Source: JANQEA01 sp964530075
Lineage (GTDB): Bacteria > Bipolaricaulota > Bipolaricaulia > UBA7950 > UBA9294
Direction: 5' to 3'
Assembly: GCA_964530075.1 (NCBI GenBank)
Contig: CAZGXU010000036.1
Span: 1-20,715, forward strand
DNA length: 20,715 bases
Shown here: piece after piece, positions 1 to 7,484 of the stretch
Numbering within the stretch: the first letter of the stretch is position 1
Layout of the letters: every line of letters starts with the position of its first letter
Program-made: the position numbers and the translations under genes
The notes under the pieces: generated by a model
Told to the model about the DNA's origin: nothing
What the model saw: the letters and a program-made list of their open reading frames with translations, nothing else
Database searches by the model: none

Positions 1-26
1 GCTCGGTCAATCGGAATCGACCGAGC
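1..26. repeat. Inverted repeat at the window edge (possible terminator stem)
   Basis: Perfect 8-bp arms GCTCGGTC (1-8) and GACCGAGC (19-26) flank a 10-base loop. It lies about 150 bases downstream of the stop of the last gene of the minus-strand operon, so it could be that operon's terminator stem. The flank where a T tract would lie is outside the window. Nothing else gene-like is visible in positions 27-175. Confidence 0.35.
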
Positions 27-175
27 CTCGCGACCCTTCCGAACGGGCCGCTCCGGTGGAGAGTGGATTGAACAGGAGAACGGCAAGAGCGATTCCGGTG
101 TCGCTACGAAGCATCACTTGGGGCTGCCCTTCTCGGGCCCTGTTTCGCTCAGCCCGTCTGACTGGTGAAGGATCG

Positions 176-1597
176 CTACGGGCGGAGGCCGAACGCGACG
201 AGGAGATCGGTGAGTCGGCATCCGCACGACGCCTCGAACGCCGCGATCAGATCGGCCGGCGACGCGATGCGCCCTAGGTTATCCGCGTAGTACGTCGCCA
301 GCGCGGCGAAGAACGGCCCGTCGCCGATCGCCTCGCGGATCGCGTGGACGAAGAGTGCGCCCCCGCTGTAGACGAAGGCGCTGTAGGTCGACGACTCGGA
401 GAACGCGTAGGTCGGGCTCGCGATCGTGACGTCGGGCTCGTCCGTCCGCGCCCGGTCGTAGGTGCGCGCCCATTGATCCAGGATCTCGGAGGCGATGCTC
501 GGCCCGGCGAAGGCTTCAAAGAAGAGGTAGGAAAGGTACGTGGCGAGGCTCTCGTCGAGCCACGGGTCCTCCGCGATGTCGTTCCCGACACCGGCGTAGA
601 ACCACTGGTGGGCCATCTCGTGGGAGATGATGATATCATAGAAGGTGTCCTCCTGGTTCATCGCGTAGGCCGAGGAGACGAGGATCAGGCCGGAGAACTC
701 GACGCCGGCGGCGTGCTGCGCCGGGACCTCGACAAGTTCGACCTCGGCGTACCGAATCGGACCGATCAGGTCCCCGAAGAGCTCCAGGGCATCGGACGCG
801 AGGTTCAAAGCGACGTCCGCGGCCCGCCCCTTCTCCGGTCTGAACCACGCACGGAGCGTGACCCCGTCGAGGACGGCGTCGCGATGCTCGTAGCCGTCGA
901 CCAGGACGACGGAAAAGTCGCGCACCCCTTCGGCGACGTAGTGATAGGTGACGGAACCGTCTTCCCGGACCTTGTCGCTGAGCGTCCCCGTCGTAACGGG
1001 CGTGATCCCGGCGGGGATCGTAAGGCTTACCTCGTAGGTCGACGCCTCACTCATCAGCGCGTCGCCGACCTCGAACACGGGATCGAGAGACCATCCCTCC
1101 TCCGTATAGAAGGCAAGGATCGGGTAGAAGGCGGTCAGGGTCAGGGCATGATCGGACCGGGTCAGCAGACCGTACGCGTCGGTCGGCGGCGTTGCTCCGT
1201 CGGACCAGTCGTCGGCGTTCCCCTCGAATCCGATCGCCACGGTGACCCGACTGGCAGGCGGGAGAGGTTCGGGAAGCGGGACGAAGAGGACCGTATCCTC
1301 GACGAACGTCTCCGCCTGGACGGCACGCCCATCGACGAGGGTCTCGGTGACCCGTACGGAGGCGTCCCCGTAGATCCCGGCTCCGTTCGGATAGAGCCGG
1401 AAGAAGAGCTCTTCGAGCTCGGTTCCGGTGGCATTCTGGTACTCCACGCGAAGATCGCCGGCGAACGAACCGGTGGCGTAGTCGACGGCGACGGCGATCG
1501 TGTAGTGAGGCATGCCCGCGGCGACGGAGAGATGCACGAACCCGCCGGCGACGAGGAGCCCGAGGAGGATGACGGCCTGTTTCCGCGCCCGTGACAT
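176..1597 (-). CDS. Exported M1-family zinc metallopeptidase
   Basis: A 473-residue protein of the gluzincin M1 (aminopeptidase N-like) family. The zinc motif HEMAH is at residues 326-330 and the third ligand is E349, giving exactly HEXXH-X18-E with the usual WLDES context. GVEFS at 298-302 occupies the place of the GAMEN exopeptidase motif. The N-terminus has basic residues, a hydrophobic stretch and small residues near 25-28, so it is probably an exported or membrane-anchored signal sequence. The ATG at 1597 was chosen because AAGGAG lies just upstream. A longer in-frame reading exists but overlaps bshA and lacks support. It is the last gene of the bacillithiol operon, 26 bases after bshA. 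At under 500 residues it lacks most of the C-terminal helical domain of classical M1 enzymes. The substrate is unknown, and a link to thiol metabolism is only suggested by position. Confidence 0.88.
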   Translation of the reverse strand: MSRARKQAVILLGLLVAGGFVHLSVAAGMPHYTIAVAVDYATGSFAGDLRVEYQNATGTELEELFFRLYPNGAGIYGDASVRVTETLVDGRAVQAETFVEDTVLFVPLPEPLPPASRVTVAIGFEGNADDWSDGATPPTDAYGLLTRSDHALTLTAFYPILAFYTEEGWSLDPVFEVGDALMSEASTYEVSLTIPAGITPVTTGTLSDKVREDGSVTYHYVAEGVRDFSVVLVDGYEHRDAVLDGVTLRAWFRPEKGRAADVALNLASDALELFGDLIGPIRYAEVELVEVPAQHAAGVEFSGLILVSSAYAMNQEDTFYDIIISHEMAHQWFYAGVGNDIAEDPWLDESLATYLSYLFFEAFAGPSIASEILDQWARTYDRARTDEPDVTIASPTYAFSESSTYSAFVYSGGALFVHAIREAIGDGPFFAALATYYADNLGRIASPADLIAAFEASCGCRLTDLLVAFGLRP

Positions 1598-1623
1598 GAG
1601 GGATCTCCTTTCTCGGTATCGGG

Positions 1624-2742
1624 CTACGCGCCAAGCACGCGTCGGTAGACGGATTCGTACTGAGGAACGAGCTTCCGGTGGTCGAACGATTCCGCCGCCC
1701 GCGCCTTGCCCGCGGCGGAGAACCTCCGATACCGGTCCGCGTCCCGGAGCAGGTCGAGGGCGTACTCCGTCATCCGCTGTACGTCGCCGGCGGGGGCGAG
1801 GTACCCGGTGACGCCGTGTCGGACGACCTCGGGGATCCCCCCGACGTTGCTGGCGATCACCGGAACGCCGCTCGCCATCGCCTCGAGGGCGACGAGCCCG
1901 AAGCTCTCGGTCGAGCTCGGCAGCAGGAGAAGGTCGGCCGCGGCGAGGACGGGGGCGACGCGGTCGACGACGCCGACGAACGTAACGCGGTCGACGACGC
2001 CGAGCTGCTCTGCGCATTCACGAGCAACCGGGAGGTCGGGGCCGTCCCCGACGAGGATCAAGCGGCAGTCGATCGCGGAAGCGACCTCGGCGAAGACCGC
2101 CACGACGTCGCGGACTCGCTTGACCGGGCGGAAGTTGGAGATGTGCATCAGCGTCCTCTGCGAGCGGCGCGAGCGATCCGGGATGCAAGGGCAGGTCTCG
2201 ATCTGGTGGCGCTCGGGATCGACGAAGTTATAAACGACGGTCAGCTCGCGATCGATTGGGAACTGCCGAAGCGTTTCGTCCTTCAGCCAATTCGACACCA
2301 CGGTGACGGCGTCGGCCCGGTCGATGGTCAGCGTCGTGACGGGCTTGAACGACGCGTTGTTCCCGACGAGGGTGATGTCGGTCCCGTGGAGGGTGAGCAC
2401 GACCTTCAGATCGCGCTCGGTGACGATCTGCTTGGCGAGCAGCGCCGCGGCGCCGAACGGGATCGCGTAGTGGGCGTGGAGGAGGTCGAGCTCCTTCAGA
2501 CGCGCGACCTCGGCCATCTTCGATGCGAGGGCCAGGGTGTAGGGGAAGTGCTTCAGCAACGGGTATTGCTCGATCTCGACTTCGTGGAAGCTGACCCGCG
2601 CCGGGAGCTCGGTCAACCGGAGGGGGGCGGCGTAGCTGATGAACGCGACCTCGTGATCCCGCTCCGCCAGGTGCTTCCCCAGCTCCGTCGCCACGACGCC
2701 GCTTCCGCCGTGGGTCGGGTAACAGCAGATGCCGATTCGCAA
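1624..2742 (-). CDS. bshA: N-acetyl-alpha-D-glucosaminyl L-malate synthase (bacillithiol biosynthesis)
   Basis: A 372-residue GT4-family retaining glycosyltransferase. BshA joins UDP-GlcNAc and L-malate to make GlcNAc-malate, the first step of bacillithiol synthesis. The N-terminus MRIGICCYPTHGGSGVVATE is characteristic of BshA. Also visible are HYAIPFGAAA (91-100), LHGTDITLVG (118-127), ISNFRPVKR (201-209) and the GT4 EX7E motif E279-E287. The length is normal for BshA. The start codon is TTG at 2742, supported by a strong GGAAGGAG just upstream and by the conserved N-terminal sequence. It begins 13 bases after the bshB1 stop. With bshB1 and bshC immediately upstream in the same transcript, the assignment is strong. 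The protein is expected to be cytosolic. Confidence 0.95.
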   Translation of the reverse strand: MRIGICCYPTHGGSGVVATELGKHLAERDHEVAFISYAAPLRLTELPARVSFHEVEIEQYPLLKHFPYTLALASKMAEVARLKELDLLHAHYAIPFGAAALLAKQIVTERDLKVVLTLHGTDITLVGNNASFKPVTTLTIDRADAVTVVSNWLKDETLRQFPIDRELTVVYNFVDPERHQIETCPCIPDRSRRSQRTLMHISNFRPVKRVRDVVAVFAEVASAIDCRLILVGDGPDLPVARECAEQLGVVDRVTFVGVVDRVAPVLAAADLLLLPSSTESFGLVALEAMASGVPVIASNVGGIPEVVRHGVTGYLAPAGDVQRMTEYALDLLRDADRYRRFSAAGKARAAESFDHRKLVPQYESVYRRVLGA

Positions 2743-2755
2743 TTCCGCTCCTTCC

Positions 2756-3472
2756 CTAGAACGACTCGAAATCGAGCTCCAGGGGGTCGTCGACCGCGAG
2801 GTGTCCGCGAATCAGGAACGCCTCGGCGTAGCGGACTCGGATCCGAGCGCCGTAGTAGGCCATTCGGCTCCGGATCAGCCAGTCGGTGCTCTGCGAGGTT
2901 AGGCGCGTCTCGGGGTCCGGCGAGCCGTCCGGCCGGAACTGGGTGGCGTACGCGTAGACCGACGCCATCTTCCGCTCGAACTGGGCGGTAATGTCGACGA
3001 TGAACGTCGGCTCGAATTCGTACCACCCCATGTAGTAGATCAGGCGGGAGGGGCGATGACGCTCCTGGCCGGTGCCGAATCGCGCCAGTCCGGCGAGGAA
3101 CGTCCCCTCGTAGACGAGTCGGGAGGCGTACGAGTGGTCCGGATGCCGGTCCTCCCAGTAGGGGAGGAAGACGGTATCCGGCCGCCACCGGCGGACCGCT
3201 TCGGCGACCCGCCGCCGCCCTTCCACCGTGACCCGAATGTGTCCATCCTCCAGCTCGAGGTTCTCCCGCGCGGCGACGCCGAGGATCTCCGCGCCTTTCG
3301 CCGCCTCCTGCGACCGAGTCTCGGCGCTCCCCCGCGTCCCGAGTTCACCGCGGACGAGGTCGACGAGGACGACGCGCCGGCCGGCGTCGGTCAACTTGAT
3401 GACCGTGCCGCCGCAACCGATTTCGATGTCGTCGGGGTGGGCGCCGAAGACCATCACGTCCGCGCTCTTCAT
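2756..3472 (-). CDS. bshB1: Bacillithiol biosynthesis deacetylase BshB1
   Basis: A 238-residue LmbE/PIG-L-type zinc deacetylase. BshB1 removes the acetyl group from GlcNAc-malate to give GlcN-malate, the second pathway step. The zinc motif AHPDD is at 11-15 (ligands H12 and D15) and the third ligand is H113 in RHPDH (109-113). The RGELGTRGS segment near 41-49 is typical of the family. The ATG at 3472 forms a 4-base ATGA overlap with the bshC stop, so the two are translationally coupled. Close homologues include bacillithiol-conjugate amidases and other LmbE enzymes. The operon context with bshA and bshC favours BshB1. Confidence 0.93.
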   Translation of the reverse strand: MKSADVMVFGAHPDDIEIGCGGTVIKLTDAGRRVVLVDLVRGELGTRGSAETRSQEAAKGAEILGVAARENLELEDGHIRVTVEGRRRVAEAVRRWRPDTVFLPYWEDRHPDHSYASRLVYEGTFLAGLARFGTGQERHRPSRLIYYMGWYEFEPTFIVDITAQFERKMASVYAYATQFRPDGSPDPETRLTSQSTDWLIRSRMAYYGARIRVRYAEAFLIRGHLAVDDPLELDFESF

Positions 3473-5028
3473 CCGATTCCCCCTAGCGTCACTGCGTAGT
3501 GGGCATATTCGTCGGGATCGGCGGGAGACTCAAGTTCGAAGATCCATTCCATGCCGTGTCGGGCAGCGGCGTGGATCAACGAAAGGACCCGCTCTTGCGG
3601 CCTCCCCGTGGGGCGGATCTCCGCACTCAGGTGGCGGAGCTCGCGGAGGGAGATTCCGTTGCGTGCCAGATCGGCGCGGACGGCGCGCTCCTCCAACCGG
3701 TCGATCTGCTGCTCGATCCGATCGGCGGTCTGCCGCCACCGCTTCGGCAGCCCCGGGTCGAGCGCGGCGAGCGGCTCGACGAGCGGCTCGAGTGCGGCCC
3801 TCACGGACGCCTTCCGTTCGGCGAACCGCTGGAGCAGGGCCGGCGAGGTGGAGGAGCGAGCGACGGCGGCGGGATCGAACCCGTCGGCCAGGACGTCGGA
3901 GACGGTCGCTCCGCATCGGTCGAGGAGGGTCGCCTGGTCGGGCTCGAGGAGCGTGTACCCGTGGCGCGGGAGGAGGACCGGCTGGGGGAGTTCGAAGAGC
4001 CGGTAGAGCGGGCGGAGGAGCGCCTGATACGCGATTTCGCTCGGACCGAGGACGTTGGCGATCGTCGGGAAGAGCGAATCGGCGAGGAGTGGGCGGAGCA
4101 ACGCGTCGGGGGAGTAGGCCTCCGGCTTCTCGCGGGCGCGGTCCGCGTGGCCTTTCGGCTGCGTGATGCGGACGCGCCGCCCGTCCTCGGCGAGCGCGAA
4201 CAGCCCGCCGACCGCCTCCGGATCCATCGGGACGGCATATTCGTGGGCCCGAAGCGCGCCCGCGCTCTCGCGCACGCCGGCCGCGATCCCGTCGGCCGAC
4301 GCGAGCGCCTCGGCGAAGAACGGGCCCGCCATCGGCCGGATCGTCCTCGGCTCGACGAGGACCAGTCCGGCTTCGGCGAACAAGCGGCTCCAGATCCTCG
4401 CGTGCCAGGAGGCGTAGTCGTCGGACGGGTCCGGCAGGAAAAGGTCGCGGGCCGCGGCCTGCCCTTCCGGGAAGAGGTCGAGCGCCTCGGCCGTGGCCGC
4501 CCGGACCTCCCCGGTGATCGGGAGGCGCTCGATCGGACGACCGCGGCCCTCCCAGTCGAACGAGATCGTCCGAAGGTCTCCCACCGCGTCGAGGAATCGG
4601 ACTCGGTTGATCTCGGTGAAGTCGTGGTCGTCGCTCGCGAGCCAGAAAATCGGAACGACGCGCGTCCGGAGGCGGTCGGCGAGCCAGGCCGCGGCGCGAA
4701 GGACGGAGAGGATCTTGTACACCGCGAACAGCGGGCCGCCGAGGAAGCCGGCCTGCTGCCCGCCGATCACGGACAGGGAGTCGGTCTCCACGAGGGCGTC
4801 GATGTTGGCCCGGACCGCGGGCGAGGGAGCGAGGCGGTCGTTGTAGGCACGGAGGCGGGAAGCGAGTTCCTCCCGAGGGAAGTCGACGGACCGCCGCGCG
4901 TCGGCCGCCTCGGCGACGGCCGACGGTCGGCGTTCGAAGAAGCCGACGGCCCGCTCCTCCCCGTCGATGTAGTCGAGGAAGAAGCGGCTCCCGCCGTGGA
5001 GAAGGCGAGGATCGATCCGCTCGATCAC
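3469..5028 (-). CDS. bshC: Putative cysteine ligase BshC (bacillithiol biosynthesis)
   Basis: A 519-residue protein with BshC hallmarks: GGQQAGFLGGPLFAVYK at 89-105 and PIFWLASDDHDFTEIN at 126-141. Both resemble the nucleotide-binding HUP-type core of BshC. A charged helical segment near the C-terminus (RIEQQIDRLEERAVRADLARN, split around residues 435-455) fits the coiled-coil described for the family. BshC is thought to add cysteine to GlcN-malate, completing bacillithiol. The start is GTG at 5028, overlapping the methyltransferase stop by four bases, with GGAGG a few bases upstream. The length is slightly below the usual 530-540 residues. Finding bshC directly joined to bshB1 and bshA makes the pathway complete in one transcript. 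Confidence 0.94.
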   Translation of the reverse strand: MIERIDPRLLHGGSRFFLDYIDGEERAVGFFERRPSAVAEAADARRSVDFPREELASRLRAYNDRLAPSPAVRANIDALVETDSLSVIGGQQAGFLGGPLFAVYKILSVLRAAAWLADRLRTRVVPIFWLASDDHDFTEINRVRFLDAVGDLRTISFDWEGRGRPIERLPITGEVRAATAEALDLFPEGQAAARDLFLPDPSDDYASWHARIWSRLFAEAGLVLVEPRTIRPMAGPFFAEALASADGIAAGVRESAGALRAHEYAVPMDPEAVGGLFALAEDGRRVRITQPKGHADRAREKPEAYSPDALLRPLLADSLFPTIANVLGPSEIAYQALLRPLYRLFELPQPVLLPRHGYTLLEPDQATLLDRCGATVSDVLADGFDPAAVARSSTSPALLQRFAERKASVRAALEPLVEPLAALDPGLPKRWRQTADRIEQQIDRLEERAVRADLARNGISLRELRHLSAEIRPTGRPQERVLSLIHAAARHGMEWIFELESPADPDEYAHYAVTLGGIG

Positions 5029-5789
5029 GGCACCTCCCCGCCCGGCGGCTTGCGCGCCACGACGACCATCCGAGGATGGGTCGAGTCGTACGGGCGGCCG
5101 TCGAGCCCGCCGTGGAACCGGGTGTCGACGAAACCGGATCGTTCGAGGAGCTCGTGCATCTCATCGACCGTGTACATCCGGACCGATTCGCGGTAGACCC
5201 TCGGCGATTCGTCCTCGGGTTCGACACGGATCTCCTTCTCGACGCGAAGCCCGTCTGGAGAGACGGCGCGGCGGATCACCGCGCGGTGCCCGCCGATCGC
5301 CTCCTCGCTGCGGGGCGCGAGGTGGGCGACCGTCCACGGTCGGTTGAGCGTGTCCATCACGAACGTGCCCCCGGGGCGGAGCGCGCCGTGCGCCGCTCGG
5401 AGGACGGCCGCGTCCTCCTCCGCGTCGTCGAAGTAGCCGAACGACGTGAAGAGGGACAGGACCGTCGCGAAGCGACCGCGAAACGGGATGCGCCGCATGT
5501 CGGACCGGAGCAATCGGATCTCCGCTCCTCCGACGGCGTCCAGCCGGCGACGCGCGACGTCCAGGAGGGTCTGCGAGAGATCGATTCCCGTGAGGTCGAC
5601 GAACCCCGTGTTGTGGAGGGCCAGCAGGTGACGCCCGGCGCCGCAGCAGAGATCGAGGAGCGGCGCGCCTTTCGGCGGGGCGATCAGATCGGCGATCGCG
5701 GCGACGTCCGCGTGCGCTTCCGCGATGTCCCGATGCGAATAGAGGGCGAGGTAGTCCCTTCCGAACGTCTCTTCGTACCAGTGGGTCAC
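5025..5789 (-). CDS. Class I SAM-dependent methyltransferase, candidate bacillithiol N-methyltransferase
   Basis: A 254-residue Rossmann methyltransferase. Motif I is LLDLCCGAGRH (44-54), followed by GIDLS (68-72, acidic residue for SAM ribose), SDMRRIPF (96-103) and SFGYFDDAEED (116-126). The N-terminus WYEETFGRDYLALYSHRD is typical of a small-molecule methyltransferase group often found in bacteria that make bacillithiol. The GTG start at 5789 overlaps the upstream hydrolase stop by four bases, and the stop overlaps the bshC start by four. Such tight coupling inside the bsh operon suggests action on the same metabolite. N-methyl-bacillithiol and a dedicated methyltransferase (NmbA) are known from Chlorobiaceae, so this could be the equivalent. 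That is inference; the fold is certain and the substrate is not. Confidence 0.85.
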   Translation of the reverse strand: MTHWYEETFGRDYLALYSHRDIAEAHADVAAIADLIAPPKGAPLLDLCCGAGRHLLALHNTGFVDLTGIDLSQTLLDVARRRLDAVGGAEIRLLRSDMRRIPFRGRFATVLSLFTSFGYFDDAEEDAAVLRAAHGALRPGGTFVMDTLNRPWTVAHLAPRSEEAIGGHRAVIRRAVSPDGLRVEKEIRVEPEDESPRVYRESVRMYTVDEMHELLERSGFVDTRFHGGLDGRPYDSTHPRMVVVARKPPGGEVP

Positions 5790-6427
5790 GCGATACCGTG
5801 TTCCTTCTTGTAGGCCGCCCAGTTCCGCTTCAGCTCGACGAACGATTCGTAGTCGGGACGGAGGAGGAACGGATTCGTCTCGCGCTCGCGCCGGATCGTC
5901 GATTCGGGGGCGACGCCGACGTCGTGTCCCGGGAAGACGCGCGTTTCTTCGGGAAGGGTCAGGAGCTTCCGATGAAGCGATGTGTACTCCGCTCTTGCGC
6001 CGTCGCCCAGGTCCGTCCCCCCGACCTTCCCGACGAAGAGCGTGTCGCCGGTGAAGACGGCGTCTCCGACGTGTAGGCAGATCGAGTCCGACGTGTGCCC
6101 CGGCGTGTGAAGGATCCGAATCGCGAGCTCCCCAAGTGGGAACGACGCGCCGTCCTCGACCCGGCGGCCCGTTTCGGGGTCCGTGTCGCCGAAGAGAAGC
6201 GGCCGAACCCCTGTGAGTCGCTCGAATTCGGCGTTCCCGTTGGTGTGATCGTGGTGATCGTGCGTGCAGAGCGCGCGGGCAATCGTGAGGCCTTCCTCCC
6301 GCGCGGCCTGCACCACCCGGCCCGGCGTGTAAGAGGGATCGATGACAACGGCCCTCCGTGTCGACCCGTCGGCGACGAGGTAGGCGAAGTTCCGATCTCC
6401 CCCGGTGGGGATCTGGCGGACGAGCAC
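5786..6427 (-). CDS. MBL-fold hydrolase (glyoxalase II / persulfide dioxygenase-like)
   Basis: A 213-residue metallo-beta-lactamase-fold enzyme. It has the metal-binding THDHHDH, then HTPGHT, the bridging aspartate in FTGDTLFVGKVGGTD, and FPGHD as the last histidine. The downstream STIRRERETNPFL segment resembles both small glyoxalase II-like proteins and ETHE1-type persulfide dioxygenases. The separate C-terminal glutathione-binding domain of classical GloB is absent. The GTG at 6427 was chosen because GGAAAGGAG lies four bases upstream; an ATG at 6469 has no comparable site. It is the first gene of the bacillithiol operon. A reasonable inference is that it processes bacillithiol thioesters (for example lactoyl-BSH) or bacillithiol persulfide. 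Confidence 0.9.
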   Translation of the reverse strand: MLVRQIPTGGDRNFAYLVADGSTRRAVVIDPSYTPGRVVQAAREEGLTIARALCTHDHHDHTNGNAEFERLTGVRPLLFGDTDPETGRRVEDGASFPLGELAIRILHTPGHTSDSICLHVGDAVFTGDTLFVGKVGGTDLGDGARAEYTSLHRKLLTLPEETRVFPGHDVGVAPESTIRRERETNPFLLRPDYESFVELKRNWAAYKKEHGIA

Positions 6428-6506
6428 GTTTCTCCTTTCCGATTTCGTTGGGGCTGGGCGATCGCTCATTCTACGTCTGGGAGGCGCCCGATCGCAATGC
6501 TTGCCC

Positions 6507-6535
6507 TTGTCAAAAGTAAGAAAGAATGTTATCAT
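6507..6535 (+). promoter_or_regulatory. Sigma-70-type promoter for the lamin-tail gene
   Basis: TTGTCA at 6507-6512, a 17-base spacer, then TATCAT at 6530-6535. It sits in a locally A-rich patch that contrasts with the GC-rich surroundings, about 40 bases upstream of the ATG at 6576. On the other strand the same bases read TTGACA (6513-6508), a consensus -35 for the bacillithiol operon, but no matching -10 is visible there. Confidence 0.7.
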
Positions 6536-6575
6536 CACCGAAAAGAAAAGCTTTCAGCTCGGAAAGGAGGTCCGA

Positions 6576-7484
6576 ATGGAAGGACGGAGACGGAGTGCGT
6601 GGTGGATTGCGGCGGGGCTGGCCATTCTGGTCCCGCTCGGGTGCGTCGGGGCCGAGGTCGTGATCAACGAGATCGCTTGGGGTGGCACAGCGGCGAGCGC
6701 GAGCGACGAGTGGATCGAGCTGCACAACCCGACGGGCGCGTCGGTCGACTTGACCGGCTGGACCCTCTCCTTCGGCGAAACGGTGATCGAGTTGAGGAAC
6801 GCGACGGACGTCATCCTCGAAGCGGGCGGCTACTTCCTGCTCGAGCGGTCGGACGACGGGACCGTTTCCGACGTCGAGGCGGACATCGTGTACGTCGGAG
6901 CGCTCACCAACAGCGGGACGGTGATCGAGTTGCGGGACGCGGCCGGCGAGGTCGCGGATCGAGTCGACGCCGTCGAGTCCGGATGGCCGGCCGGGACGGC
7001 CTCCGCCGGGGATCCGCCCTACGCATCGATGGAGCGTGTCGACCCGCTGAGTGAAGCGGTGGAGTGGGCGACCCACGACGGGCGGATTCGGAACGGGGCG
7101 GACGCGGACGGCGCTCCGTTGAATGGCACGCCTGGGCGGGAGAACAGCGCGCGCGTCATCGCCCTGGCCGCGCCGCGGGTCGAGCTCATCGCGCCGATCG
7201 ACGAGGAAGCGGTCCTGGCAGGGACCGTGATCATCGAGTGGTCCGCGACCGATCCCGATGGCACGGCCGAGGGCCTGCGCGTCTCGATCGAGGTCTCCCT
7301 GGACGACGGCGAAACGTGGGAGATCCTGGCCGCGAACCTCGCCAACGGCGGGGGCTACGCGTGGGACACGACGCTGCATCCGGACGGCGATTCCGTCCGG
7401 TTGAAGGTGACGGCCGAGGATGGGTCCGGCTACCGGGGCGTGGTCGAGAGCCCGGTCCTCACGATTCGGAACGGGGAGGGCTAG
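6576..7484 (+). CDS. Exported lamin-tail-domain protein
   Basis: A 302-residue secreted protein. Residues 1-26 form a signal peptide: basic start, hydrophobic AWWIAAGLAILVPLGCVGA, cleavage probably after VGA. Next is a lamin-tail domain with the typical opening EVVINEIAWGGTAASASDEW and LHNPTGASVDLTGWTL, extending to about residue 130. The C-terminal part (about 197-299) looks like an Ig/fibronectin-like beta domain (VELIAPIDEEAVLAG, then IEWSATDPDG). The ATG at 6576 has AAAGGAGG correctly placed upstream; earlier in-frame starts would cover the promoter. The role is unknown. Bacterial lamin-tail domains are found in surface and exported proteins, sometimes with nucleases, but no catalytic domain is seen here. 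Its 3' end overlaps the convergent patatin gene by 26 bases. Confidence 0.85.
   Translation: MEGRRRSAWWIAAGLAILVPLGCVGAEVVINEIAWGGTAASASDEWIELHNPTGASVDLTGWTLSFGETVIELRNATDVILEAGGYFLLERSDDGTVSDVEADIVYVGALTNSGTVIELRDAAGEVADRVDAVESGWPAGTASAGDPPYASMERVDPLSEAVEWATHDGRIRNGADADGAPLNGTPGRENSARVIALAAPRVELIAPIDEEAVLAGTVIIEWSATDPDGTAEGLRVSIEVSLDDGETWEILAANLANGGGYAWDTTLHPDGDSVRLKVTAEDGSGYRGVVESPVLTIRNGEG

Noticed and set aside
1598..2017. N-terminal extension of the M1 peptidase to position 2017
   Set aside because: It would lie inside bshA in another frame, is Arg-rich nonsense, and skips the good ribosome site and signal peptide at 1597.
3499..5196. 565-residue open reading on the plus strand, and an equally long one on the minus strand in a second frame
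   Set aside because: Both are antisense or out-of-frame shadows of bshC and the methyltransferase, caused by GC-rich codon use, with no recognisable domains.
6576..6650. Lipoprotein signal in the lamin-tail protein
   Set aside because: The cysteine is preceded by PLG rather than a proper lipobox; a signal peptidase I site after VGA fits better.
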